From contig CAZCQP010000006.1 of NCBI GenBank assembly GCA_964500895.1, positions 15,210-79,209 of the forward strand: a stretch of 64,000 nt of DNA, written 5' to 3'. Position numbers and translations under genes: made by a program. Below are positions 25,871 to 34,886 of the stretch, piece by piece (position 1 is the first letter of the stretch; each line of letters starts with the position of its first letter). Under the pieces are notes generated by a model. It was not told where the DNA came from. It was given only the letters and a program-made list of their open reading frames with translations, and did no database searches. The stretch is from CAZCQP01 sp964500895. Its GTDB lineage: Bacteria; Bacillota; Clostridia; Lachnospirales; JAISER01.

Positions 25871-27322
25871 ATGGAATTAAAGAATGAAAAGCTCAGTGAT
25901 GACCTGTTTTATAGCATTCAAAAAGAAGTGCTCACACAGTGGCCCACGGGCAAGGACGTAAACTTTGACGAAGCGGTGCAAATGCAAAAGGCCATTCCTG
26001 CGTCCAAACGCTTCTCTGTGAAGCTGGACAAAGCCAAAGCATCCGGCGACACCCTCATTCAGCCTCGGGCTGGGGTGGCATTGCCAGAAAACCACATCAC
26101 ACTGCTTAAATATTTAGAAGACGAGGGCCATGCAGATTTACTGCCCACCACCATCGACAGCTACACCCGCCACAACCGTTACAAAGAAGCAGATGTGGGT
26201 ATGGAAGAATCCCGCAAGCTGAACCGTTCCATGCTGAACGGCTTCCCGGCAGTAAACCACGGTGTGGAGATTTGCCGGAAAGTAACCTCTGCAGTGAAAA
26301 GCCCGGTGCAAGTGCGCCACGGCACACCGGACGCCCGTTTGTTAACAGAAATTTCCGTAGCCGGTGGCTTTACCTCCTATGAAGGCGGCGGTATTTCTTA
26401 CAACATTCCTTACGCCAAAGACCACTCTTTGGAAAAAACCATTTACGACTGGCAATATTGCGACCGCTTGATTGGCATTTACGAAGAAGCCGGGGTGACC
26501 ATTAACCGTGAACCTTTCGGCCCATTAACCGGCACACTGGTACCACCTTGTATCTCTAACAGTGTGGCCATTTTAGAAAGCTTGATGGCTGCCGCTCAAG
26601 GCGTGAAGCACCTGACTGTCGGTTACGGCCAATGCGGTAACTTAATGCAAGACATTGCCGCCATTAAGAGCCTTGAAAAACAAACCAACAGCTACTTGAA
26701 AAAATTTGGCTTTAACGACGTGACCGTCACCACCGTGTTCCATCAATGGATGGGTGGTTTCCCACCAGATGAAGCCAGTGCTTTCGGTGTAATCTCCTGG
26801 GGTGCTGCTGCGGCTGCACTGTCCGGTGCCACCAAAGTTATTGTTAAAACCCCTCATGAAGCTTTGGGTATTCCTACCAAGGAAGCCAACGCTGCTGGCC
26901 TTCGTGCCACCAAGCAAGTGGTGTCCATGCTGAAAGACCAGCTCTACATCAACCTGCAAGAAGTGGAAGCTGAATGCAAAGTGCTGGAAGCCGAAGTGGA
27001 TTGCATCATGCAAAAAACACTGGAATTTGGCAACAACGATGCCGCCATCGGTACGGTGCGTGCCTTCCAGGCAGGTGTTATCGACGTGCCTTTTGCACCC
27101 AGCCGCTACAACGCCGGCAAGTGCTTGCCCGCCCGTGACAACAACGGTGCTGTCCGTTTCTTAGACATCGGCAACCTGCCTTTCTCCAAGGAAATTGCAG
27201 ATTTCCATACAGAAAAACTGCAAGCCCGTGGCAAAGCAGAAAAACGTGCCGTGAGCTTCCAGATGGTTATTGACGACATTTACGCCATTGGCAAAGGCTA
27301 CCTGGTTGGTCGCCCTAAATAA
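25871..27322 (+). CDS. glmE: Glutamate mutase epsilon subunit (methylaspartate mutase, catalytic)
   Basis: The 483-residue TIM-barrel subunit binds glutamate and performs the radical carbon-skeleton rearrangement with the B12 subunit. Its length agrees with the clostridial enzymes. It has the conserved RHGTPDARLL, SFEGG-like TSYEGGGISYN and HQWMGGFP stretches. GGAGGTTACC precedes the ATG. From here codon use becomes more biased (CGT, GGT, AAC), suggesting high expression of the pathway genes. Confidence 0.96.
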   Translation: MELKNEKLSDDLFYSIQKEVLTQWPTGKDVNFDEAVQMQKAIPASKRFSVKLDKAKASGDTLIQPRAGVALPENHITLLKYLEDEGHADLLPTTIDSYTRHNRYKEADVGMEESRKLNRSMLNGFPAVNHGVEICRKVTSAVKSPVQVRHGTPDARLLTEISVAGGFTSYEGGGISYNIPYAKDHSLEKTIYDWQYCDRLIGIYEEAGVTINREPFGPLTGTLVPPCISNSVAILESLMAAAQGVKHLTVGYGQCGNLMQDIAAIKSLEKQTNSYLKKFGFNDVTVTTVFHQWMGGFPPDEASAFGVISWGAAAAALSGATKVIVKTPHEALGIPTKEANAAGLRATKQVVSMLKDQLYINLQEVEAECKVLEAEVDCIMQKTLEFGNNDAAIGTVRAFQAGVIDVPFAPSRYNAGKCLPARDNNGAVRFLDIGNLPFSKEIADFHTEKLQARGKAEKRAVSFQMVIDDIYAIGKGYLVGRPK

Positions 27323-27339
27323 TAAAAATAATGCAACTG

Positions 27340-27405
27340 TTTGGGCGGTCTCTGACCGCCCAAATTGAACAACAGTCCAGAGGTGGGGGCGGCACTTGAC
27401 CGCCC
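27340..27405 (+). other. Two tandem hairpins between glmE and mal
   Basis: TTTGGGCGGTC-TCT-GACCGCCCAAA (27340-27364) is a perfect 11-bp stem; GGGCGG...CCGCCC (27387-27405) is a second stem with related sequence. Neither is followed by a T-run, so they look like processing or stabilising elements within the operon rather than terminators. Confidence 0.6.
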
Positions 27406-27449
27406 AACCCTTTCCCTTAAAGTGTTTGATTCATTGAGGAGGAAAACCA

Positions 27450-28691
27450 ATGAAAATTGTAAAATTAGCTTGTTCCGCTGGCAAAACAGGTTTTTTCTTT
27501 GACGACCAAAAAGCCATTAAAACCGGCGCAAAAGCAGACGGCAACACCTATGTAGGCAACCCGGTAACCCCAGGGTTTACCAAAGTGCGTCAAGCCGGTG
27601 AATCCATTTCCATTATGCTTGTTTTAGAAGACGGCCAAGTGGCTTATGGCGACTGTGCAGCCGTGCAATACTCTGGTGCAGGCGGCCGTGACCCATTGTT
27701 CCTGGCCCAAGACTTCATTCCCATTATTGAAAAAGAAGTGGCTCCCTTGTTGGTGGGCAAAGAAATCACCACCTTTAAAGAAATGGCAACTGCTGTAGAC
27801 AGCTTAAAAGATGCAGACGGCAAACCCATGCACACTGCCATTCGTTACGGCGCAACCCAAGCCATTTTGGATGCAGTGGCTAAAGCCAACCACAAGCTGA
27901 TGGCGCAAGTGGTGGCCGATGAATACGGCTTAACCATGGAAGACACTTTAGTGCCTATCTTCTGCCAATCCGGCGACGACCGTTACGCCAACGTAGACAA
28001 AATGATTTTAAAAGGCGCCAACGTATTGCCCCACGGTTTGATTAACAACGTGAAAGACAAACTGGGCGAAAACGGCGAAAAACTGGAAGATTACGTGAAA
28101 TGGCTGTCTGAACGCATTCAACAAATCCGCCCGGTGCAAGACTATGCCCCTGTGCTGCACATTGACGTGTACGGCACATTAGGATTGGCTTTCAACAACG
28201 ACTGTGATAAAATTGTGGCTTACCTGGGCAAACTGGAAGCAGCTGCGAAACCTTTCCACCTGCGCATTGAAGGGCCTGTGGACATGGGCGAACGGGAAGC
28301 TCAAGTGGAAGCACTGGCAACCATCACCAAGAAGCTGGAAGAACAAAACATTAACGTGGAAATCGTGGCCGACGAATGGTGCAACACCTACGAAGACGTG
28401 GTCATTTTCACAGACAAAAAAGCAGGGCACATGGCACAAATTAAAACCCCAGACCTTGGCGGCATTAACAACTCTATTGAAGCGGTTATCTACTGCAAGC
28501 AAAACGGCATGGGCGCTTACTTAGGCGGCACCTGCAACGAAACCGAACGGTCCGCTGCTGTGTGTGCCCACATTGCCATGGCAACCCGTCCGGTACAAAC
28601 ATTGGCCAAACCCGGCATGGGCGTGGACGAAGGTTTCATGATTGTACACAACGAAATGCAACGCATTCTGGCATTGAAAAACCTCATTTAA
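27450..28691 (+). CDS. mal: Methylaspartate ammonia-lyase
   Basis: This enolase-superfamily enzyme deaminates 3-methylaspartate to mesaconate, the step after glutamate mutase. The 413-residue length equals that of the Clostridium tetanomorphum enzyme. IVADEWCNTYED carries Mg ligands, and HMAQIKTPDLGG near residue 327 carries the catalytic lysine. GAGGAGG precedes the ATG. The gap to glmE holds two hairpins but no promoter that I can see. Confidence 0.96.
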   Translation: MKIVKLACSAGKTGFFFDDQKAIKTGAKADGNTYVGNPVTPGFTKVRQAGESISIMLVLEDGQVAYGDCAAVQYSGAGGRDPLFLAQDFIPIIEKEVAPLLVGKEITTFKEMATAVDSLKDADGKPMHTAIRYGATQAILDAVAKANHKLMAQVVADEYGLTMEDTLVPIFCQSGDDRYANVDKMILKGANVLPHGLINNVKDKLGENGEKLEDYVKWLSERIQQIRPVQDYAPVLHIDVYGTLGLAFNNDCDKIVAYLGKLEAAAKPFHLRIEGPVDMGEREAQVEALATITKKLEEQNINVEIVADEWCNTYEDVVIFTDKKAGHMAQIKTPDLGGINNSIEAVIYCKQNGMGAYLGGTCNETERSAAVCAHIAMATRPVQTLAKPGMGVDEGFMIVHNEMQRILALKNLI

Positions 28692-28719
28692 TTATAAATT
28701 CTGAAAGAAGGTGAACGGC

Positions 28720-30102
28720 TTGGAAGAAATGCGCATTCTTTCTCCAACGGCGATTTTAGGCTACGGCTTTCCTGAAAGCGCCTTTGAAGCGGCCATGGCG
28801 CTGAAACCGCACGTCATTGCGGTGGATGCTGGTTCAACAGACCCGGGCCCATATTATTTAGGTGCAGGCAAGTCCTTTACAGACAGAAACGCCGTAAAGC
28901 GGGATTTAAGCTTAATGATTCCGGCTGCTTTAGAAGCGGGCATTCCTGTTATCATCGGTTCTGCCGGTGGCAGCGGGGCAGACAGCCACTTGAACTGGAA
29001 CGTAGAAATCATTAAAGAAATTGCCACCGAAAAAGGGCTTTCCTTTAAAATGGCTGCCATCAACGCACAAATTGCGCCGGAAACCGTGAAACAAAAACTG
29101 GCCGAAGGCAAAATTGTGCCCCTAGAACCGGCTGAACAAATCACTGAACAAGACATTGAAGCATCCACCAACATTGTGGCCCAAATGGGGCATGAACCTT
29201 TCATCAAAGCGCTGGAAGAAGGGGCACAAGTGATTGTGGCCGGCCGTGCATACGACCCTGCCGTGTTTGCTTCTTTGGCTGTTTCCAAAGGTTATAACCC
29301 CGGCTTGGCCATTCACTTGGGCAAAATTTTGGAATGCGCCGCCATTGCTTCCACACCTGGCAGCGGCAGCGACTGTATGATGGGCTATTTAGGGGAAGAT
29401 TATTTTAAAGTGTTCCCGCTTTCCTCCAACCGGAAGTGCACCCTGCTTTCCGTGGCCGCCCATACCTTGTACGAAAAAAGCAACCCGGTGCGCCTGCCTG
29501 GCCCCGGCGGCATTTTAGACCTGACACAGACCAGCTTCGAGCAATTTTCAGACAACACCGTTATGGTGAAAGGCAGCCGGTTTATCCCCACAGAAGAAGG
29601 CTACTTCGTGAAGCTTGAAGGCGCTAAAAAAGTGGGTTACCGCACAGTTTCCTTTGCCGCTTGCAAAGACCCCATCATGATTGCCCAAATTGACACCATG
29701 GTGGAAGAAATTAAGGCCAAAGTGAAATCCAACTTTGAAAAGTTTGGCATTACGGACTTTTTCTTAGACTTTAAACTTTATGGTAAAAACGGGGTTTTAG
29801 GCATGTTTGAGGGCATGGAAGCAGAAGTTGACCCTGCCGAACTGGGCGTGGTGATTGAAGCTGTGGCACCCACCCAAGAACAAGCCAATACCATTTGCAG
29901 CTTTGCCCGTTCCACCATGCTGCACTTTGGTTATGAAGGCCGGAAGTCCACCGCCGGCAACCTGGCGTTTCCGTTCTCTCCGTCCGACTTTCCTGGCGGC
30001 GTGGTATATGCCTTTAGCATGTACCACTTGATGGCGGTTAATGACCCTTGCGAGTGCTTCCCCATGACCATAGAAGAATGCCGAAAGGGGGAATGGCAAT
30101 GA
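28720..30102 (+). CDS. DUF1446 / AtuA-family protein
   Basis: The ~460-residue protein belongs to the acyclic terpene utilisation AtuA (DUF1446) family; the N-terminal part has GYGFPESAFE and DAGSTDPGPYYLGAGKS. Its reaction is unknown. Position directly after methylaspartate ammonia-lyase, and with DUF4387 immediately downstream, points to a role with mesaconate or citramalate. No ATG has a good ribosome site: TTG at 28720 sits six bases after AAGGTG and is preferred; GTG 28711 and ATG 28729 are alternatives. It overlaps the next gene by ATGA. Confidence 0.85.
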   Translation: MEEMRILSPTAILGYGFPESAFEAAMALKPHVIAVDAGSTDPGPYYLGAGKSFTDRNAVKRDLSLMIPAALEAGIPVIIGSAGGSGADSHLNWNVEIIKEIATEKGLSFKMAAINAQIAPETVKQKLAEGKIVPLEPAEQITEQDIEASTNIVAQMGHEPFIKALEEGAQVIVAGRAYDPAVFASLAVSKGYNPGLAIHLGKILECAAIASTPGSGSDCMMGYLGEDYFKVFPLSSNRKCTLLSVAAHTLYEKSNPVRLPGPGGILDLTQTSFEQFSDNTVMVKGSRFIPTEEGYFVKLEGAKKVGYRTVSFAACKDPIMIAQIDTMVEEIKAKVKSNFEKFGITDFFLDFKLYGKNGVLGMFEGMEAEVDPAELGVVIEAVAPTQEQANTICSFARSTMLHFGYEGRKSTAGNLAFPFSPSDFPGGVVYAFSMYHLMAVNDPCECFPMTIEECRKGEWQ

Positions 30103-30410
30103 AGCTCTTTGACATTGCAGACGTTATCCGCAGTAAAAACTCCGGCCCTTACGAATTAACTTTTGATATTATCTTTAAAGATGTTGACATGTTTAAAAAA
30201 GTATGGGATGCTAAAGTGATTAACACCCAAAGCTTTGCTGCCCTGTACCATATTCCTGAAACCGACATCATCAATATCTTGGCTTTTGAACCAGCCAAGG
30301 CCATTAAAATCACCATTAAACGGCCCATCTGCTCCGGTGACTTAGGGGAGCGGGATGTGTACGGCGCACAACAGCATGCCCCATTGATGGGGTTCACATT
30401 TGAACTGTAG
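30099..30410 (+). CDS. DUF4387 protein
   Basis: The 103-residue product (MKLFDIADVIRSKNSGPYELT) is a DUF4387 member. This domain is found downstream of, or fused to, DUF1446, so the two probably form one enzyme. The ATG at 30099 overlaps the AtuA stop and is seven bases after AAAGGGGG, better than the in-frame ATG at 30093. No catalytic residues can be assigned. Confidence 0.85.
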   Translation: MKLFDIADVIRSKNSGPYELTFDIIFKDVDMFKKVWDAKVINTQSFAALYHIPETDIINILAFEPAKAIKITIKRPICSGDLGERDVYGAQQHAPLMGFTFEL

Positions 30411-30457
30411 TACCTGTATTTAAAACTTTGATATACACGTGCTAAGGAGTGGTTAAG

Positions 30458-32482
30458 ATGCTTGATAATAACGCCATTGCCAATGCCATGGAGATCAAAC
30501 TTGACCCCGTTCTGCCCGAATACCCGGCCTTCCAGCCGGGTATTCGTCGTGCACCGAACAGGGGTTTTCGTTTGTCCAAAGCACAGGCGGAAACTGCTTT
30601 AAAAAATGCCCTGCGTTATTTGCCGGAGGCCCTGCATGAACAAATGGCCCCGGAACTGATGGAAGAACTGGCCACCTATGGCCGCATTTATGCTTACCGG
30701 TTCCGCCCAGAAGGACGGCTCTATGGCAAGCCCATAGACGAATACAAGGGCAACTGCATTGAAGGCAAAGCTTTTCAAGTGATGATTGACAACAACCTAG
30801 ATTTTGAGACAGCACTGTATCCTTATGAACTGGTTACTTATGGTGAAACGGGCAGCGTATGCCAAAACTGGCTGCAATACCGGCTCATTATAAAGTATTT
30901 AGAAGTGATGACCAACCAGCAGACGTTGGTGGTGGAATCTGGCCATCCTTTAGGGCTGTTCCCTTCCCGGCCGGAAGCGCCCCGGGTGATTATCACCAAC
31001 GCCCTGATGATTGGCATGTTCGACAACATTGACGACTGGGAAATTGCAGAACAAATGGGTGTGGCCAACTACGGGCAAATGACCGCTGGCGGCTGGATGT
31101 ACATAGGCCCACAAGGCATTGTGCATGGCACTTTTAACACCATTGTGAATGCCGGGCGGCTGAAACTGGGCATTGGCCAGGATGAAGATTTAAAAGGCCA
31201 TTTGTTTGTTACCAGTGGTTTGGGCGGCATGAGCGGTGCGCAACCCAAAGCCATTGAAATTGCAGGCGGCGTGGGCATCATTGCGGAAGTAGATAAATCC
31301 CGCATTGAAACCCGCCACAGCCAAGGCTGGGTGGGCAAAGTGTCTGACGACCTAGGCGAAGTGTTCGCCATGGCCAAGGACGCTTTGGAACAAAAAGTGC
31401 CCTTATCCATCGCATACCACGGCAACATTGTGGATTTGTTGCAGTATGCTGTGGATAACCACATCCATATTGAACTGTTATCCGACCAAACCTCCTGCCA
31501 CAACGTGTATGATGGGGGTTACTGCCCACAAGGGCTTACTTTTGAGCAACGCACGGACATGCTGGCCAAAGACCGGGAACAGTTTAAAAAGAGGGTGGAT
31601 GCCTCCCTGCGCACCCACTTTAACTTAATCAAAACACTGACAGAACGGGGTTCTTACTTCTTCGATTACGGCAATTCCTTCTTGAAAGCCATTTTCGATG
31701 CAGGTGTGCAAGAAGTGTCTAAAAATGGGGTAGACGAAAAAGACGGCTTTATCTTCCCATCTTATGTGGAAGATATTTTAGGGCCGGAACTTTTCGATTA
31801 CGGCTACGGGCCTTTCCGCTGGGTGTGCTTAAGCGGTAACCCAGAAGATTTAGCCAAAACAGACCAAGCCGCCATGGATTGCATCGACCCCAACCGTTGC
31901 GGGCAAGACCGGGATAACTACATTTGGATTCGGGATGCCCAAAAGAACAAGCTGGTGGTGGGTACCCAGGCCCGCATTTTGTACCAGGATGCCATTGGCC
32001 GCACCCGCATTGCCTTGAAATTTAATGAAATGATTAAAAACGGCGAAATTGGGCCGGTGATGCTGGGCCGTGACCACCACGACGTAAGCGGCACAGATTC
32101 CCCCTTCCGGGAAACTTCCAACATTAAAGATGGTTCCAACGTGATGGCAGACATGGCCACCCAATGCTTTGCCGGAAATGCAGCCAGAGGCATGAGCTTA
32201 ATAGCGCTGCACAACGGGGGCGGCGTGGGCATTGGCAAGTCCATCAACGGCGGATTTGGCATGGTGCTGGACGGCAGCCACCGGGCTGGAGAAATCATTG
32301 CCTGTGCCATGATGTGGGACGTGATGGGTGGCGTGGCCAGACGCAGCTGGGCCAGGAACCAAAACGCCATCACCGTCAGCGTTGAATATAACAACATGGA
32401 AAAGGGCAAGGGGCACATTACTTTGCCGTACATCCCAAAAGAAAGCCTTGTAGAACAAACTGTGGGTCAATACTTTCAATAA
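30458..32482 (+). CDS. hutU: Urocanate hydratase HutU
   Basis: HutU hydrates urocanate to 4-imidazolone-5-propanoate using tightly bound NAD+ as an electrophile. The 674-residue form is clearly longer than the ~555-residue B. subtilis type. GLGGMSGAQPKAIEIAGGVG with a following acidic residue is the nucleotide-binding region, and YCPQGLTFEQR and GRDHHDVSGTDSPFRET are conserved. The ATG at 30458 is nine bases after AAGGAG; the GTG at 30449 overlaps that site and is rejected. A strong terminator follows. Confidence 0.95.
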   Translation: MLDNNAIANAMEIKLDPVLPEYPAFQPGIRRAPNRGFRLSKAQAETALKNALRYLPEALHEQMAPELMEELATYGRIYAYRFRPEGRLYGKPIDEYKGNCIEGKAFQVMIDNNLDFETALYPYELVTYGETGSVCQNWLQYRLIIKYLEVMTNQQTLVVESGHPLGLFPSRPEAPRVIITNALMIGMFDNIDDWEIAEQMGVANYGQMTAGGWMYIGPQGIVHGTFNTIVNAGRLKLGIGQDEDLKGHLFVTSGLGGMSGAQPKAIEIAGGVGIIAEVDKSRIETRHSQGWVGKVSDDLGEVFAMAKDALEQKVPLSIAYHGNIVDLLQYAVDNHIHIELLSDQTSCHNVYDGGYCPQGLTFEQRTDMLAKDREQFKKRVDASLRTHFNLIKTLTERGSYFFDYGNSFLKAIFDAGVQEVSKNGVDEKDGFIFPSYVEDILGPELFDYGYGPFRWVCLSGNPEDLAKTDQAAMDCIDPNRCGQDRDNYIWIRDAQKNKLVVGTQARILYQDAIGRTRIALKFNEMIKNGEIGPVMLGRDHHDVSGTDSPFRETSNIKDGSNVMADMATQCFAGNAARGMSLIALHNGGGVGIGKSINGGFGMVLDGSHRAGEIIACAMMWDVMGGVARRSWARNQNAITVSVEYNNMEKGKGHITLPYIPKESLVEQTVGQYFQ

Positions 32483-32485
32483 TTA

Positions 32486-32524
32486 AAAAGCTTCGTTCGC
32501 CCCCTGGGCGGACGAAGCTTTTAG
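32486..32524 (+). terminator. Terminator-like hairpin between hutU and ftcD
   Basis: AAAAGCTTCGT (32486-32496) pairs with ACGAAGCTTTT (32512-32522), with an inner CGCCC/GGGCG stem. The U-tract is short, so read-through into ftcD is likely and the element may attenuate rather than stop. Confidence 0.65.
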
Positions 32525-32544
32525 ACAAGAAAGGAACGAGTTTC

Positions 32545-33450
32545 ATGCCAAAATTAGTGGAATGCATCCCCAATTTCAGCGAAGGCCGGAACAAAGACGT
32601 GATTGAAGCGCTGGTGGCTTGTGCCAAAAGCGCACCCGGCGTCATTTTGCTGGACCATTCTTCCGACGAAAGCCACAACCGCAGCGTGTTCACCCTTATC
32701 GGTGACCCAGAGAATTTGCAAGAAGCCGTTTTCCGCCTGGTGAAGCTGGCCAGCGAAAAAATAGACATGACCAAGCACACTGGGGAGCACCCCCGCATGG
32801 GTGCCACGGACGTGGTGCCTTTTGTGCCCGTGCAAGGGGTGACCATGGAGGAATGCGTGGCCATGGCCAAAGCAACCGCCCAGCGCATTAACCAGGAACT
32901 GAACATTCCCATCTTCCTGTACGAAGATGCCGCCACCAGCGAAGGCCGCCGGAATTTGGCGGTGGTGCGCAAAGGTCAATTTGAAGGAATGCCTGAAAAA
33001 CTGTTGCAGCCGGAATGGGCGCCGGATTTTGGTGAACGTAAAATTCACCCCACCGCCGGGGTAACGGCTGTTTCTGCCAGAATGCCTTTGGTGGCCTTCA
33101 ACGTGAACTTAAACACTGCCGACTTGTCCATCGCCAACAAAATTGCCAAGGTGGTGCGGGGTTCCAGCGGCGGGTTTAAATACTGCAAAGCCATTGGGGT
33201 CATGCTGGAAGACCGGAACATTGCCCAAGTATCCATGAACATGGTGAACTACGAGGGCACACCTTTATACCTGGCTTATGAAACCATTCGCATGGAAGCC
33301 AAACGGTATGGTGTGTCCATTCTGGGCAGCGAAATCATTGGGGTAACCCCTGCCAAAGCCCTCATTGACAGTGCCCTGTACTACATGCAGGTGGAAGATT
33401 TTGACTACAACAAGCAAGTGCTGGAAAACCACGTGATTGCCAATTCATGA
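32545..33450 (+). CDS. ftcD: Glutamate formimidoyltransferase FtcD
   Basis: FtcD transfers the formimino group of N-formiminoglutamate to tetrahydrofolate, releasing glutamate. The 301-residue protein carries only the transferase domains; in animals it is fused to the cyclodeaminase, which here is the next gene. Conserved stretches are VECIPNFSEGRN at the start, DHSSDESHNRSVFT with the active-site His region, and GEHPRMGATDVVPFVP. Glutamate formed here can enter the glutamate mutase pathway encoded just upstream. Confidence 0.95.
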   Translation: MPKLVECIPNFSEGRNKDVIEALVACAKSAPGVILLDHSSDESHNRSVFTLIGDPENLQEAVFRLVKLASEKIDMTKHTGEHPRMGATDVVPFVPVQGVTMEECVAMAKATAQRINQELNIPIFLYEDAATSEGRRNLAVVRKGQFEGMPEKLLQPEWAPDFGERKIHPTAGVTAVSARMPLVAFNVNLNTADLSIANKIAKVVRGSSGGFKYCKAIGVMLEDRNIAQVSMNMVNYEGTPLYLAYETIRMEAKRYGVSILGSEIIGVTPAKALIDSALYYMQVEDFDYNKQVLENHVIANS

Positions 33451-33463
33451 AATGGGTGAAGAA

Positions 33464-34093
33464 ATGAAGCTAACAGAGATGACGGTTTCTCAATTTATAG
33501 ATACCCTTTATTCCGATGCACCTGCCCCTGGTGGCGGCAGCGCGGCGGCATTGTCCGGGGCGCTGGGCATAAGCCTGGTGGCCATGGTAGCCGCCTTAAC
33601 CGCCGGAAAAGAGAAGTACAAGGAATATGACGCCTTGATGCAGGATATTCTGGAAAGAAGCCAGGGTTTAAAGGAAAAGCTGACACACGCCATAGACGCA
33701 GACACAGAAGCTTTTAACGGGGTTAGCGCTGTGTTTGCCATGCCTAAAGCCACAGAGGAAGACAAGGCCAACCGCAAAGCCGCCATGCAGGAAGCGCTGA
33801 AAGAAGCAGCACGGGTGCCCTTGGATGTAATGCATTTAGCGGTAGATGCATTGGGCTTGGCGGAAGCCGCTCTGGGCAAAGCAAACCCCAACGCCGCCAG
33901 TGACTTAGGGGTGGCTGCCATTCAGTTAAAAACAGCCCTTCAAGGGGCGTGGCTGAACGTGTGCATCAATTTATCGGGCATTCAAGACGAAAGTTTTGTG
34001 GCCGATTGCCGGGCGAAAGGGCAAGCTTGCCTGAACCGGGGCGTGGCCTATGCAGACCGGGTGTATGAAGGGATCTTAAGTCAGGTACAATAA
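33464..34093 (+). CDS. fchA: Formimidoyltetrahydrofolate cyclodeaminase FchA
   Basis: FchA converts 5-formimino-THF to 5,10-methenyl-THF and ammonia. The ~209-residue helical protein shows the family N-terminus TVSQFIDTLYSDAPAPGGGSAAA and a conserved C-terminal NLSGIQDESF. The ATG at 33464 follows a GGGTGA site and gives the usual N-terminus; an earlier ATG at 33452 has no ribosome site. It closes the operon and is followed by the second repeat array. Confidence 0.93.
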   Translation: MKLTEMTVSQFIDTLYSDAPAPGGGSAAALSGALGISLVAMVAALTAGKEKYKEYDALMQDILERSQGLKEKLTHAIDADTEAFNGVSAVFAMPKATEEDKANRKAAMQEALKEAARVPLDVMHLAVDALGLAEAALGKANPNAASDLGVAAIQLKTALQGAWLNVCINLSGIQDESFVADCRAKGQACLNRGVAYADRVYEGILSQVQ

Positions 34094-34111
34094 CGATTTG
34101 GGCTGCCTTTT

Positions 34112-34461
34112 AAAAGACCTTGGGAAACTTTTTCAGGAAAAAGTTTCCCAAACCCTTCAAAAAGCCTTTACCTTAAATGCCGCAAAGCGGCATTTAATAA
34201 AGTTTTTGCACCGCTTTTTTTCAAAAAGCGGTTAGGGTTCGGGGCAAAGCCCCGAGGTTTTTTATCAGCTGTGGATAGCCTCAGATTGTTGACAAAAGAC
34301 ATTGGGAAACTTTTTCGGGAAAAAGTTTCCCAAACTCTTCAAAAAGCCTTTACCGTAAATGCCGCAAAGCGGCATTTAATAAAGTTTTTGCACCGCTTTT
34401 TTTAAAAAGCGGTTAGGGTTCGGGGCAAAGCCCCCAGGTTTTTATCAGTTGTCGACAGCCT
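34112..34461. repeat. Two 182-bp direct repeats, inverted relative to the 19.9-20.3 kb array
   Basis: Two units, at about 34112 and 34294 (period 182), carry GGGAAACTTTTT...AAAAAGTTTCCC, AAATGCCGCAAAGCGGCATTT, CCGCTTTTTTT...AAAAAGCGG and GGGGCAAAGCCCC hairpins. The order of the first two matches the reverse complement of the last unit of the array at 20142-20265. This is a palindrome-rich family of dispersed intergenic repeats; no coding potential is seen in the 400-bp gap. Confidence 0.9.
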
Positions 34462-34464
34462 GGG

Positions 34465-34500
34465 GGCTGCCTTGCAAAGGAAAAGCAAGGCAGCCTTTTT
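34465..34500 (+). terminator. Terminator after the repeat array
   Basis: GGCTGCCTTGC (34465-34475) pairs perfectly with GCAAGGCAGCC (34485-34495), followed by TTTTT. It lies between convergent transcripts (fchA operon and DUF1284), and may serve both. Confidence 0.85.
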
Positions 34501-34502
34501 AG

Positions 34503-34886
34503 TTACCTAAGAATGTTTCGCTTACAGGCGCTTACCGGGTACCAGCTACAATCCCCGCAAATATCATCCATTATAGAGGCAGTCATTGTTGCATGAATCA
34601 TGCGGATAAGGTCTTGGTAAATGTAGCGCTTTTCTTCAAGACCAAAATAGTGCATCACCTTCATATCATAACGTTTAACCTTCTCGTTATCCACACACAC
34701 ATCCACACCAAGCATGTTGGGGCACTTGCTGCAAATGTCATCGGTGGAGCACACAATGTCAATGGTAGCAGTGGCATCGTTGCGCAAGTGGTTGGTTATG
34801 GCCGTCATGTTTTCAACAAAAGCATGGCTGTATCCTTTGCCGCTGTACCCTTGGGTACACAACAAATGGTGGGGGCGTAACTTCAT
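34503..34886 (-). CDS. DUF1284 protein
   Basis: The 127-residue Cys-rich product matches DUF1284: N-terminal LRPHHLLCTQGYSGKGYS, then DDICSKCPN and a C-terminal DDICGDCSWYPVSAC. The paired cysteines suggest a metal or Fe-S site; the function is unknown. Its ATG overlaps the bioY stop by ATGA, so it is in the biotin operon. Confidence 0.88.
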   Translation of the reverse strand: MKLRPHHLLCTQGYSGKGYSHAFVENMTAITNHLRNDATATIDIVCSTDDICSKCPNMLGVDVCVDNEKVKRYDMKVMHYFGLEEKRYIYQDLIRMIHATMTASIMDDICGDCSWYPVSACKRNILR

